DNA of 64,000 nucleotides, from the NCBI GenBank assembly GCA_031556065.1, contig JAVBTR010000036.1, forward strand, positions 33,273 through 97,272, written 5' to 3'. Of the stretch, positions 34,254-44,250 are shown piece after piece; the first letter of the stretch is position 1, and the number at the start of each line of letters is the position of its first letter. The position numbers and the translations under genes are program-made. Under the pieces are notes generated by a model that did not search any database, was not told where the DNA came from, and worked only from the letters and a program-made list of their open reading frames with translations. This stretch comes from JAVBTR01 sp031556065. GTDB lineage: Bacteria; Bacillota; Clostridia; Christensenellales; Aristaeellaceae.

Positions 34254-35074
34254 ATACGACAAGGCTTGGGACGCACTCAAATGAGCGCGTCCATTTTGAT
34301 TCTCAGGATTATTATCATGCGGTTAGTCTGTCGGGGGGAAAAGATTCTACTGCCATGTTACTACTTATGATCGAGCGTGGTATGCCGATTGATGTGGTAT
34401 TGTACGCAGATACGGGCATGGAGTTCCCGGAAATGTATGAGCATTTGCGAAAGCTGGACAAATATCTTTTCCAGGAGCGCGGTCTTCATATCACAACGTT
34501 GCGTCATCCAAAAGGGTTTGAGTGGATGATGTTTGAGGAACCAAAGCAGAAGGCATCCGCCATCGAAAACCGCCTGCAGCTTGGCATTCCGCCATATGGC
34601 AATGGTTGGCCGGGAATCCGTGTCCGCTGGTGTACAGGCCAGCTAAAAACCCATCTGATTAATAAAACCGTCAACAAATTGAAAAGGACGAGGAACGCCA
34701 TCCATTACGTGGGCATCGCAGCAGATGAAGCACACCGTTGTAAGGGAGAGTATTATCCCCTGGTAGACTGGGGCATTACGGAAGCCGCGGCACTACAAAT
34801 ATGTTATGACCATGGTTTTGACTTTGGCGGGCTATATAAGGTGTATCATCGTGCGTCCTGCTGGTGTTGTCCTTTCCAACGCATTGATGAATTACGCAAG
34901 CTACGCATCCATCATCCTGACTTGTGGCAGCGACTGCTCGAATTGGACAAGCGTGCCATTGCTCAATTCGGAAGAAGCCCGTTAGGTCAATTTCGGCAAC
35001 ACTGGTCCGTGGAATCACTGGACAACCGATTTCGTATCGAAAGGATCATTCCCCTGAGGCTAGGCAGCGATTAA
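34250..35074 (+). CDS. PAPS reductase/PP-loop family protein of conjugative elements
   Basis: A 274-residue protein with the PP-loop SGGKDST at residues 28-34 (ATP pyrophosphatase/PAPS-binding), VVLYADTGMEFPEM, VRWCTGQLK and a Cys cluster ASCWCCPFQ near residue 203-211 that may bind an iron-sulphur cluster or zinc. It begins with GTG 34250 overlapping the parB stop. ParB plus PAPS-reductase-like pairs occur as IbrB/IbrA in E. coli prophages and in Tn1549-like elements. It probably is not a sulphate-assimilation enzyme; its real substrate is unknown. Confidence 0.85.
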   Translation: MNTTRLGTHSNERVHFDSQDYYHAVSLSGGKDSTAMLLLMIERGMPIDVVLYADTGMEFPEMYEHLRKLDKYLFQERGLHITTLRHPKGFEWMMFEEPKQKASAIENRLQLGIPPYGNGWPGIRVRWCTGQLKTHLINKTVNKLKRTRNAIHYVGIAADEAHRCKGEYYPLVDWGITEAAALQICYDHGFDFGGLYKVYHRASCWCCPFQRIDELRKLRIHHPDLWQRLLELDKRAIAQFGRSPLGQFRQHWSVESLDNRFRIERIIPLRLGSD

Positions 35075-35109
35075 TCCATCATTTCAACATAACGAAGGAG
35101 GCGCTAAAC

Positions 35110-36000
35110 ATGGCCGTTTTTCGCATAGAAAAAACCAAGGATTATACGGTGATGGCCAATCACCACCTCAAAAATAAAAAACTTACGCTCAAAGCAAAAG
35201 GGTTGCTTTCCATGATTCTTTCCCTCCCGGACGAATGGAATTTTACCACACGAGGCTTGGCTGCCATCTCCATGGAGGGGGTAGACAGCATTGGCAGTGC
35301 GCTTAAGGAGCTTGAGATGGCAGGATATATTGTGCGTAATCGGCTCAGGGACGAAAAAGGACGCATCACAGATACCGAATATGTGATCTATGAAACGCCT
35401 GAACGTGCGCCGCATCCTGCATTACCTGATCAGGGAAAATCGCATACGGCTTCACCAGATACGGAAAACCCGGATATGGATAATCAATATCCGGCATTAC
35501 CGGGTACGGAAAACCCCGCACAATTAAATACTAATAGATCAAACCCTAATCAAGGTATTACTGAAAAATTAATAACGCAGGGAAACAATCCTTATCAATC
35601 AAATCCTTATCAATCAAAAAAGGACAGCGGTGAAAATGAGTATACGAACGTTGCTCAGATCCGGGAGCAGGTGCGGACCTGTATCTGCTACGAGTGCATT
35701 GCTGATTCTTCCAACCGTGAGCGCTTAGATGACATCGTTGAACTGATTGTTGAAACGCTGTGCTGTGAAAAGCCCTATATCACAGTGTCGGGCATCGATT
35801 ATCCTGCGGCCTTGGTGAAGGAGCGGCTCATGCAGATCAACAGCCTGCATATCGAGTATGTCTTTAGCTGCATCGAAAAACGCAGCAATGAGATTCGTAA
35901 TATCAAGCGTTATCTGCTGGCCACGCTTTTTAATGCTCCTGTAACGATGACCAGCTACTATGAGGCTGAGGAGCGGAAGAACAGGTGGAGCGATGTGTAA
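35110..36000 (+). CDS. Replication-initiator-like helix-turn-helix protein (DUF6017 type)
   Basis: A protein of about 296 residues. The N-terminal winged helix (FRIEKTKDYTVMANHHLKNKKLTLKAKGLLSMILSLP, split here by function: the KNKKLTLKAKGLL block is the family signature) recognises DNA as in RepA/DnaD-like initiators. A Pro/Asn-rich linker (about 110-180) follows, then a C-terminal helical domain (ERLDDIVELIVETLCCEKPYI and FSCIEKRSNEIRNIKRYLLATLFNAP). ATG 35110 has GGAGG upstream. It is usual in the parAB region of Tn1549-like elements. Confidence 0.83.
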   Translation: MAVFRIEKTKDYTVMANHHLKNKKLTLKAKGLLSMILSLPDEWNFTTRGLAAISMEGVDSIGSALKELEMAGYIVRNRLRDEKGRITDTEYVIYETPERAPHPALPDQGKSHTASPDTENPDMDNQYPALPGTENPAQLNTNRSNPNQGITEKLITQGNNPYQSNPYQSKKDSGENEYTNVAQIREQVRTCICYECIADSSNRERLDDIVELIVETLCCEKPYITVSGIDYPAALVKERLMQINSLHIEYVFSCIEKRSNEIRNIKRYLLATLFNAPVTMTSYYEAEERKNRWSDV

Positions 36001-36076
36001 GTGCATAATCGTACCATGACACCATTTGCAAATTGCGATGGTGTTTTTTATTACAGAATTTCAAGGAGGGAAGTCC

Positions 36077-36883
36077 ATGGACTGGCCAAAGGAGAAGCGG
36101 CGCATGATTCGGGTGATCGTAATGTTGCTTGTGGGCATCACAGCAATCATGGTGCCGGTGTTAATGCAAGATTACCAAGCCAACCGGGATGCTGAGGAAT
36201 ATGCAGCTTTGGTTCAGGTGTATCAACCGGAGCAAGCGGATGAGCTGGCAGATGAAACCCTTGTACCAGATGGGAACGATGAAGCACCCCAGCTGCCATC
36301 GCCAGGAGGCGGCACATCAGGGCCAAACTTCGCGGCGTTACAGGCTACCAACAAGGATTTTATAGCATGGCTAAAAATACCGGGCACAAAGATTATCTAC
36401 CCTGTGGTACTGACGGATAAGGTGGAGTACTACCTCACCCACACCTTTGCCGGCAAAGAGAGCAAGATCGGAACTTTGTTTTCGCTGGGCAAAACGGATT
36501 ATAAAACACCCAGCCAAAACATTGCCATCTATGGGCACAACATCAGGGGCAGCGGACAAAACATGTTCCAGCCGCTTATCTCGTACAAGAAAAAGGGTTT
36601 CTGGGAAAACCACAGCCAAATCAGTTTCAACACGCTCTATCACAATGGCACTTATCAGGTATTCGCAGTTATCAACATAAAAAAGGGCGATTGGGACCCA
36701 TCTACTGTGGATTTCGCCGATAAAGCCGCCTTCGTAGGTTTTGTAGATCGAGCCGTATCGCAATCCCTGTTTGATACAGGAGTGAAAGTCAAAGCTTCGG
36801 ATGAAATTCTGACGCTTATTACCTGTGATCGCAGCTATTACGGGGCCGATGGGCGGCTTGTGGTAATGGCTGTTAAGCAATAA
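36077..36883 (+). CDS. srtB: Class B sortase
   Basis: A 268-residue membrane-anchored transpeptidase. An N-terminal helix (about 13-30) anchors it, then a linker, then the SrtB fold: WLKIPGTKIIYPVV, IYGHNI with catalytic His 154, TLITCDRSYYG with catalytic Cys 250, and a downstream Arg. ATG 36077 has AAGGAGGG upstream. It is directly followed by the large surface protein at 36906, whose C-terminal NIQTG signal it presumably cleaves and attaches to peptidoglycan. Confidence 0.93.
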   Translation: MDWPKEKRRMIRVIVMLLVGITAIMVPVLMQDYQANRDAEEYAALVQVYQPEQADELADETLVPDGNDEAPQLPSPGGGTSGPNFAALQATNKDFIAWLKIPGTKIIYPVVLTDKVEYYLTHTFAGKESKIGTLFSLGKTDYKTPSQNIAIYGHNIRGSGQNMFQPLISYKKKGFWENHSQISFNTLYHNGTYQVFAVINIKKGDWDPSTVDFADKAAFVGFVDRAVSQSLFDTGVKVKASDEILTLITCDRSYYGADGRLVVMAVKQ

Positions 36884-36905
36884 CGACAATTTCAAAAAGG
36901 AGATC

Positions 36906-39900
36906 ATGAGAATGCGACAGATAATGAAAAACAGAAGGTTCCCGGCACTGCTGATGGCATTGGTTATGCTGGTATCGGCCTTGCCCACATTCACCTTTGC
37001 GGAGGCTGAAACCCCTGTGCCTGAAGCGGTGATCGAGCAACCCACGGATTTGGATGTCTTGGTTTCCGATATGGCCGAACTCAATGAGTCTTTAGAAACA
37101 GAATCGCCCAATGAAGATGATGTAGCGGAGGTTTTGGAAGATGAAACGCCTGCCGATATGGTAGCAGATGCTAATTCTGAGCCTATGCCTGCCGATGAAA
37201 ACCCATCCGATACACCTGATAAAAGCAGCGTTAGCCTTAAAAGCGTCATTGAGGACCAAGGCCATGCCTACGTCCTGACGGCACGGGCTGTCAAAGCATA
37301 CGCTTCGCCCAATATGGCGCAGAAAGACCATATCCTTACCATCACCCAAACGGGTGCTGTACTGCTGGCAACGGAATATTTCCAGCAAGAGCATGGGAAC
37401 TATGTTAAGGTATGGTTCGTATTTGAAGGCGAAGCCATATCGGCCTATATTCCTGAAAAGGCGCTTACTGACAGGATTCTGTCAGATGAAGAAGCCTTAG
37501 CTGATTCAAACAGTTCCACGGTGATATCTGTTTCAGGAGGTGACTGGCCTATCTTTAACGTTGTTGGCGAAAAGCCCGTTGCTGAAGCGGATTTCCCGAC
37601 AGAAGAAGATACTTCCAGCGAATCAACCCCGGAACCCTTGGAGGATGAGTTGCTTCAACCAGATGAACCTGCTCCAACTGATCTGTCCATCAGTGAAGAA
37701 CCTTGGGTAGCCCCCACGGAAAATAGACAAGAACTCATTGAATGGGTTCCGCTTGAAGATGAACCCACAATCGTCGAACCTATGGAAGCGGAACTGCCTG
37801 CTGCACAAGCGGGAGATTTTGTGTCTATCACGACCCAAACCAGAGCCTTTCTTGGGATCGATGAAACCGCTACAGCTGACTATGAAGGCAATCTCAACCT
37901 TGGCATGTTTGTCAAAGCGGCGACCGTACAGGTCGAAGCCATTGAGCAGGATGCCCTTGGCCGTTATTGGTGCATGGTGCGCTATATGTATGGCGACGAC
38001 TATGCAGATGGTACGCTCAAATGGACGGAATATGGCAATATCTATGTGCTGGCTTATGAAACAGAGAGCACCGAAAATCAAACGTTTGGTGTGACAGACT
38101 TTGCTTTTTCCACACGCCCCTCTTCAAAGCTCTTGACGGCTACGCCCATGAGTGGTTTCAGTTTGAAAGCGATCAACGCTCCAATTGGCACTTTTAAAGA
38201 TGGGCAAAAAAACATTCATGGCAGCTCCGGTAAGGACAGCGATTATAAGCAGATCGCAACCGCTCCGGGTCATGGTACGGTATACGCCACGCCTCATTAT
38301 TTAGACGGGTTTACGGTTTTCTGTTTGGAGCACACCATGCCGGGGCCTGGAGAAAACATTTCAGGCGGCGGCAAACAGCCCACTGGCCCCTACATGATTG
38401 TGGATATGAACAGCTATGCCAACGGAACCTCCAGCACAAAATACAAAGCATCCACCATGCACGCCATCGCTTGGGTGCTGCGCCATACTTATCCCTTTAT
38501 GGCACTTAATCGCAACGATGCAGACAATGAAACCTGGTCGCGTGTGGCGGGGCAGTTTGCGATCCGCGAAGTCATCAAGCAAATGGAGGGCGCAAAATAC
38601 GTCCGTGACTACTGGGATATGGACAACTTCTATGTTGCCAGCGGACAAGCCCCCTCTGTGTACCTGACATATGCCCGCTGGCTGGCCGAAAATGGTATCG
38701 CACACGGTAAAATCACTGGCAAAATCACTGTTTCTAACAAGTCTGTGACCTATGCGAATGGCACCTATAAAGGCACCGTGACGCTTTCGACAGATGCAGA
38801 CCTGATCCGTATCAGTAAATCGGCAGGCACCATCACAGGCAATACCGCAGGGAACGATAACACTTATTATTATCTCAAGAGCGGCGATACCATCACCGTT
38901 TCGTTCACCACTAACGGCCACACCATCGTTGCGGAATCTGTATCTTCGGATGAAGAAGAAGCCAGTTTCCTGGTAGGTGTGCCAACTGCCGCGATTCAGG
39001 ATGTGCTTATCCCGGTTGAAGGGTATCCATATAAATTGCAGGATGCTTCCATCAGCTTTGAAATCCTGTACGGCGATTTATCCGTCACCAAGCGCCGCGA
39101 CCGGGGCGATGAACGTGCGCTTGCCAATACCCAGTTCCAGCTATATGACAGCAATGGCGTTAAGGTTGGCACTGTAGTGACAACCAATGCCAATGGTGTA
39201 GCTGCTTGGACGCATCTGGAATATGGTGTGTACTTCGTCGCTGAGGTGGCCGCACCTGTGGGTTATCAGGCAGATACCTCCTGGCTGCGTGTGGAAATCA
39301 ATGCAAGCGCAGTTTCGGCCACCTTTAAGGATGCGCCTATATTCGGTTCCATCCGAATCATTAAGAAGGCCAGTGGAAAAGAAATCCCCATTGTTGGGGC
39401 GAAGTACGAGCTGGTCACAAAATCAGGCAATGGATACATCAGGGCGAAAAGCGTCGTAGATGGCTCCGAACTGCCTGTTCTGACCACGGATGCCAATGGC
39501 ATCATTACCTGGAGCAATGTGGTGGAGTACGGCGAGTATTATATCCACGAAGTCGAAGCCCCCCAGGGATATCAGCTGGATAATAACTATTTCTCCGTTT
39601 CTCTGTATGCACAAGGCGTGGTTAAGGATTCAAACGTCAGGGACGCTGTGATTACAGGGCAAATCCGCATCGTGAAGAAAGACCAGTTGACCAAAGCTCC
39701 CCTGGCTGGTGTGGAGTTTACCATAACCCGCCTTTCCGCGCCTGCTTCCCATAACGGCGCTGGCGTAGGGGAAGTGGTTGCAACCATTACTACGGACGCA
39801 AATGGTGTGGCAACGACAAGCTGGCTTGAGTGGGGAAAATACAAAGTTGAGGAATCCAAAGTGCCTGCTCATTATGTGGACAGCCATTTCTCCACGGAAA

Positions 39901-42900
39901 TCGAAGCCTATGAACATGGCAAGACCTACACCATTGAGGTGGAAAATGAACCGACCAAGGGCTATATTCAGATAAGCAAAACAGATCGACTGGATCGCAC
40001 TCCCATTGCGGGTGTTCAGTTCGACATTTACTATGCAGATGAATATGGCTCCGGGCTGGCTGGCACAATGACCACAAATAAAGAAGGTGTAGCCATTTCC
40101 CCTGCTCTTCGTAAGGGGAAATACATTGTCAAAGAGCATGCTGACCCAACCGGGTATGTTACAGAATTGGTCGAGTTGAACGCTACGATCAAGTCTGATG
40201 AAACCACCTATTTGAGCGCAACAAATCAGCCCATCCAAGGCAGAATCCAGATCGTTAAGAAGGACGAGCTGACGCAGGAAGCCTTAGCCGAGGCGGAGTT
40301 CACCATTACCCGTGTCAGCGGCTTGCCCTCCCATAAGGGAAGTAATAACGGCGAAGTGGTGGCTGTTATTACTACGGATGCCTATGGCGTTGCTATATCG
40401 CCTCTTTTGACCTGGGGCGTATACCGCATCACTGAAACCAAGGTGCCTGAGCATTACGTTGACAACTCCTTCTCAGTCGAAGTCACTATCCAGGATGAGA
40501 ACCTGAAAACCTATGAAATAGGAGTGACAAATGAACCCACCAAAGGCTGGCTGCGGTTGACTAAAATGGACCGCCAGAACGGGAATCCAATTGAGGGTGT
40601 ACAATTTGACATCTTCTATAACGATCAGTACGGCGAAGGGCTGGCGGGCACCATGACTACTAATAATGAAGGCATCGCCATATCTGAATCGCTCCGCAAG
40701 GGCAAGTACATCGTTCGGGAGCACGGTGAAACAGCTGGCTACCTTTTTGAAGAAATCGTTATGGATGCTACGGTGAAGTCAGACGAAACTACAGAGCTGC
40801 AAGCCACCAACCGCCATGTGACGGTTCGTCTGAAATTGTATAAGCGTGATGTGGACGAATACAAAGGCGATAACCCTAACGCGGCTGCCAATGCGAAACC
40901 CAATAAGACCCTCCCCAAACCCGCCAATATCAGCGCTCCTGCCATGCGTGGCGACGGTATCTTGACAGGTGCAGAGTTCCAAGTACTGGCAGGCGAGGAT
41001 ATTAAGGACAGGCAGGGTAATGTAGTCTATGCCAAGGGTGCGGTCGTAGTGAAGTCCATTAAGACCGAGGGCGAAGATGCTTCCATCACCACGGATGAGT
41101 TATGGCCGGGGTTGTATGAAATCGTTGAACTAAACCCGCCTATTGGCTATCAGCCCAGCACTTCATCCATCTTTGTGGATGCACGCAGTGCGGCAACCCA
41201 GTCCACAGAAGCGGTTATCACCTATGAAGGGCTGAAAACCAATGAAATCAGCTATGGCGTATATGCGCTGATTAAGTTCATGGGCGACAACGAAATCCAT
41301 GATGATGCTGGTATCCTTGAAACTCCTGAAAAAGGCGCGGAGTTTCAAATTTACCTCAAAAGTGCTGGCAGCTATGAAAATGCCCGTAAGTTTGAGCGTG
41401 ATTACCTGACGACCAATGAGTACGGCTATACAGTCACCAAACCTCTACCCTATGGCTTGTACGTTTTGGAGCAGGTTAAGGGTAAAGACGGGTATGCCAT
41501 CAAAAGCCCTTTCACCATTTTCATTAAGGGTACAGAGGACCCTGCAAACCCACCCATTCTCATTATCAATAATGAGGCCATCCGCTTTCGCCTCAAGTTC
41601 ATCAAGGTAGATGCCGAAACAGGAAACACCATCGCCGTTGCCAATACAGCATTTAAGCTCAAAGATGCCGATGGTAACTATGTGACACAAACCGTTCATT
41701 ACCCCAAGCAAACCACCATCGACACCTTTTACACCGACGAATCAGGCGAAGTAACCCTCCCCGAAACTGTCACTTATGGCATGTACTTCATCGAAGAATT
41801 TACCTCTCCTGATGGCTATCTGATTCAAACGGAGGATCTCGGTATATTTGTGGGCAATGATTCCATGAATGAACCCGGCGAGGCTTATCTGTTGGAGATC
41901 AGGATTCCCAACGAACCTGTAAAAGGCAGAATCGTCTTGGACAAGAAAGGGTTGCAGCTTACTGGCTTTGAAACGCTGACCGATACCTACGGAAACGAGT
42001 ATCAGCAGCCGATCTTTGAGGAAAAATATCTGGAAGGCGCTGTGTTTGATATTTACGCCTCCGAGGACATCATCGGCAAGGATGGCACCTGCTGGTATCG
42101 GGAGCATGAATACGTGGATACCATTGTCACGACCGCATCTGGGTCAGATGCTTCCAAGGAGCTGCCGTTGGGCAAATACTTCCTGCTGGAAACCAGCGCG
42201 CCGGAAGGATACGTCTTTGCAGATACTTGGTATGAAGCCAATTTGGTCTTTGCGGACAACCATACAGCGGTTGTAGAAACCAGGATAGCAGTTGGGAACG
42301 ATTACCTGCCCATTGAAGTAGAGCTGCGTAAGGTGAAAGAGATTACTCAGACCGTCCGTACCAATGATGGCACAGTCAAGCAGATCATCACCAATGCTCC
42401 TGGTATGGGCTTTGTGTTCGGTCTATATAACAATGCGGATATTCGTTACGATGGCGGCACCCTCATGGCAGATTCCATGGTTGCCACAGGTGTGACTGAT
42501 GAAAATGGCAAGCTCACTTTTTCCGGCTATTACCCTCATGGGGAATACTATGTCAAGGAAATCTCTTGCCCCAAAGGATGGAAACTGAACTCGGAGCACT
42601 TTGAGGTAAGCCTTACCCCAGACATAATGGATGAGGATGACCATATCATCCGTGTCAGCTTGCAAAAGCCCATCCAAAATGAACTGGTTTACACTCCCAT
42701 CACCCTGACTAAGAAGGAAATCACGGGCGAAGAAACACTTCCTGATACACGCATTGAGGTCAAAAATGAAGCGGGTGAGGTAATCTTCCGTGCCTATACG
42801 GACGAAAACGGCCAGCTTCCCAACATTCCCTTAACCCCCGGCAACTACACTTTCCGTGAAGTTTATGCCCCTGAGGGATATTCACTAAGCGAAGCCATCA

Positions 42901-44189
42901 TGGCTTTTTCCGTGGATGAGAAAGGAAATGTCATAGGGGATACCACCATTCGGGACGACTTCACGCGCTTTTCCCTGCTTAAGCTGGATGAGAATGATCA
43001 ACCCCTTGCAGGTGTTCTCTTTAGCCTCAAAAAGGCCGACCATTCAAAGCTGTTTGCAGCGGTATCCGATGAAAACGGGTTGGTGACCTTTGAGAAGACT
43101 CCTTATGGCACCTATGTCATTGAAGAAATGAAGCCGCTTCCCGGTTATCTCAAAAGCGATACCCGTATTGAAGTCACTGTGGATGGCACGTTCATCAATC
43201 CTTCTGAGCCAATAGAAACCGTCACCAACTGCCCTAATGAGATCATCATTAAAAAGGTAGATCAGGATGGGCTGCCTCTGGCAGGCGCAACCTTCGCCCT
43301 CATCAATACAGAGGGTGAACAGGTAATGACTGCTGTTTCTGATGAAGCTGGTATTGTAAGGTTCACCAAGATTCCGTATGGGCTTTATACGATTCAAGAG
43401 ATTGAAGCTCCGGCAGGGTATCTTTTGAACACAAAGCCTGTTGAACTGTCCCTTTTTGAAACGTACACTTTCACGGCAGAACCCATCGCGACGATAACGA
43501 ACCAACTAAAACGTATCCAATTCATTAAGGTGGATACATCAGGCAAGCTCCTTTCCGGTGTGGAATTTAGCCTGATCGATGCCCAAACCAACGAAGTGGT
43601 AGAGGTCATGACCAGCAATGAAAAGGGCGAGTTCATCTTTACCCAATTTGAGTATGGTGATTGGATCGTCCGTGAAACAGCGGTTCCCGAAGGGTTCAAT
43701 GCCATGGAGGATATCACTTTTCATGTAGATGGAAACTGGACAGAGCCTGCTCCCATCACCTGCGTGAACATCCCCAATCATTACGAGTTTGTCAAAACGG
43801 ATAACAAGGGTAATCCGCTGGCAGGGGTCAAATTCACACTGGAAGATGCAGAAGGTAATATCATTCGCAACCTGGTTTCAGGCAAAGATGGTATTGTTCA
43901 TGTGATAGACCTTGCTCCCGGTACCTACATCATCCGTGAAATCGAAACGCTGGAAGGGTATACCCGCACCGATGAAACCATTAAGGTAGTCATTGACGAA
44001 CACTACATTGTGCCTACAGAAATGTACCGCCTAGTCAACTACCCCAACATTCAAACAGGCGTTGATTTTGAGATGACACCAATCATGTGGGGAGGAACTA
44101 CCCTGTTGTTGGCTGGCATCATGTTGTACTTGGTATATTACGTAAAAGGAAGCAAAAAGAATAACAAGAAGAACCGTTACGAGAAATGA
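36906..44189 (+). CDS. Giant sortase-anchored surface adhesin with thioester-like domain and about 16 SpaA/Cna-B repeats
   Basis: A 2427-residue wall protein. It has a signal peptide (cleavage near TFAEAE), an acidic low-complexity region with SH3-like segments (about 110-420), a candidate thioester domain with Cys 473 (VFCLEH) and Gln 550 (AGQFAIR), then some 16 prealbumin-like SpaA/Cna-B repeats (each Lys-x-Asp, LAGVxF, GxYxxxE). Two-repeat blocks at 39656-40244 and 40245-40830 are tandem duplicates. The end has NIQTG (2381-2385), a hydrophobic helix and a Lys-rich tail, the layout of a sortase signal. GGAG lies before ATG 36906; ATG 36912 is an alternative. The thioester may bind host or cell-surface amines; cross-links between Lys and Asn stiffen such repeats. 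It probably helps mating-cell or host contact. Confidence 0.9.
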   Translation: MRMRQIMKNRRFPALLMALVMLVSALPTFTFAEAETPVPEAVIEQPTDLDVLVSDMAELNESLETESPNEDDVAEVLEDETPADMVADANSEPMPADENPSDTPDKSSVSLKSVIEDQGHAYVLTARAVKAYASPNMAQKDHILTITQTGAVLLATEYFQQEHGNYVKVWFVFEGEAISAYIPEKALTDRILSDEEALADSNSSTVISVSGGDWPIFNVVGEKPVAEADFPTEEDTSSESTPEPLEDELLQPDEPAPTDLSISEEPWVAPTENRQELIEWVPLEDEPTIVEPMEAELPAAQAGDFVSITTQTRAFLGIDETATADYEGNLNLGMFVKAATVQVEAIEQDALGRYWCMVRYMYGDDYADGTLKWTEYGNIYVLAYETESTENQTFGVTDFAFSTRPSSKLLTATPMSGFSLKAINAPIGTFKDGQKNIHGSSGKDSDYKQIATAPGHGTVYATPHYLDGFTVFCLEHTMPGPGENISGGGKQPTGPYMIVDMNSYANGTSSTKYKASTMHAIAWVLRHTYPFMALNRNDADNETWSRVAGQFAIREVIKQMEGAKYVRDYWDMDNFYVASGQAPSVYLTYARWLAENGIAHGKITGKITVSNKSVTYANGTYKGTVTLSTDADLIRISKSAGTITGNTAGNDNTYYYLKSGDTITVSFTTNGHTIVAESVSSDEEEASFLVGVPTAAIQDVLIPVEGYPYKLQDASISFEILYGDLSVTKRRDRGDERALANTQFQLYDSNGVKVGTVVTTNANGVAAWTHLEYGVYFVAEVAAPVGYQADTSWLRVEINASAVSATFKDAPIFGSIRIIKKASGKEIPIVGAKYELVTKSGNGYIRAKSVVDGSELPVLTTDANGIITWSNVVEYGEYYIHEVEAPQGYQLDNNYFSVSLYAQGVVKDSNVRDAVITGQIRIVKKDQLTKAPLAGVEFTITRLSAPASHNGAGVGEVVATITTDANGVATTSWLEWGKYKVEESKVPAHYVDSHFSTEIEAYEHGKTYTIEVENEPTKGYIQISKTDRLDRTPIAGVQFDIYYADEYGSGLAGTMTTNKEGVAISPALRKGKYIVKEHADPTGYVTELVELNATIKSDETTYLSATNQPIQGRIQIVKKDELTQEALAEAEFTITRVSGLPSHKGSNNGEVVAVITTDAYGVAISPLLTWGVYRITETKVPEHYVDNSFSVEVTIQDENLKTYEIGVTNEPTKGWLRLTKMDRQNGNPIEGVQFDIFYNDQYGEGLAGTMTTNNEGIAISESLRKGKYIVREHGETAGYLFEEIVMDATVKSDETTELQATNRHVTVRLKLYKRDVDEYKGDNPNAAANAKPNKTLPKPANISAPAMRGDGILTGAEFQVLAGEDIKDRQGNVVYAKGAVVVKSIKTEGEDASITTDELWPGLYEIVELNPPIGYQPSTSSIFVDARSAATQSTEAVITYEGLKTNEISYGVYALIKFMGDNEIHDDAGILETPEKGAEFQIYLKSAGSYENARKFERDYLTTNEYGYTVTKPLPYGLYVLEQVKGKDGYAIKSPFTIFIKGTEDPANPPILIINNEAIRFRLKFIKVDAETGNTIAVANTAFKLKDADGNYVTQTVHYPKQTTIDTFYTDESGEVTLPETVTYGMYFIEEFTSPDGYLIQTEDLGIFVGNDSMNEPGEAYLLEIRIPNEPVKGRIVLDKKGLQLTGFETLTDTYGNEYQQPIFEEKYLEGAVFDIYASEDIIGKDGTCWYREHEYVDTIVTTASGSDASKELPLGKYFLLETSAPEGYVFADTWYEANLVFADNHTAVVETRIAVGNDYLPIEVELRKVKEITQTVRTNDGTVKQIITNAPGMGFVFGLYNNADIRYDGGTLMADSMVATGVTDENGKLTFSGYYPHGEYYVKEISCPKGWKLNSEHFEVSLTPDIMDEDDHIIRVSLQKPIQNELVYTPITLTKKEITGEETLPDTRIEVKNEAGEVIFRAYTDENGQLPNIPLTPGNYTFREVYAPEGYSLSEAIMAFSVDEKGNVIGDTTIRDDFTRFSLLKLDENDQPLAGVLFSLKKADHSKLFAAVSDENGLVTFEKTPYGTYVIEEMKPLPGYLKSDTRIEVTVDGTFINPSEPIETVTNCPNEIIIKKVDQDGLPLAGATFALINTEGEQVMTAVSDEAGIVRFTKIPYGLYTIQEIEAPAGYLLNTKPVELSLFETYTFTAEPIATITNQLKRIQFIKVDTSGKLLSGVEFSLIDAQTNEVVEVMTSNEKGEFIFTQFEYGDWIVRETAVPEGFNAMEDITFHVDGNWTEPAPITCVNIPNHYEFVKTDNKGNPLAGVKFTLEDAEGNIIRNLVSGKDGIVHVIDLAPGTYIIREIETLEGYTRTDETIKVVIDEHYIVPTEMYRLVNYPNIQTGVDFEMTPIMWGGTTLLLAGIMLYLVYYVKGSKKNNKKNRYEK

Positions 44190-44220
44190 TCCAACTGTAA
44201 GAACTTAAAGAGTATGGAAA

Positions 44221-44245
44221 AGCGCCGCAGATTTCCTACGGCGCT
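44221..44245. terminator. Bidirectional terminator between adhesin and AlbA-type gene
   Basis: AGCGCCG (44221-44227) pairs with CGGCGCT (44239-44245). It stands between convergent genes and is the natural stop for both. Confidence 0.65.
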
Positions 44246-44250
44246 TCTCC

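Noticed and set aside
36371..37249. Ser-rich 292-codon frame antisense to sortase B and the adhesin start
   Set aside because: It is low-complexity shadow coding over two well-supported genes.
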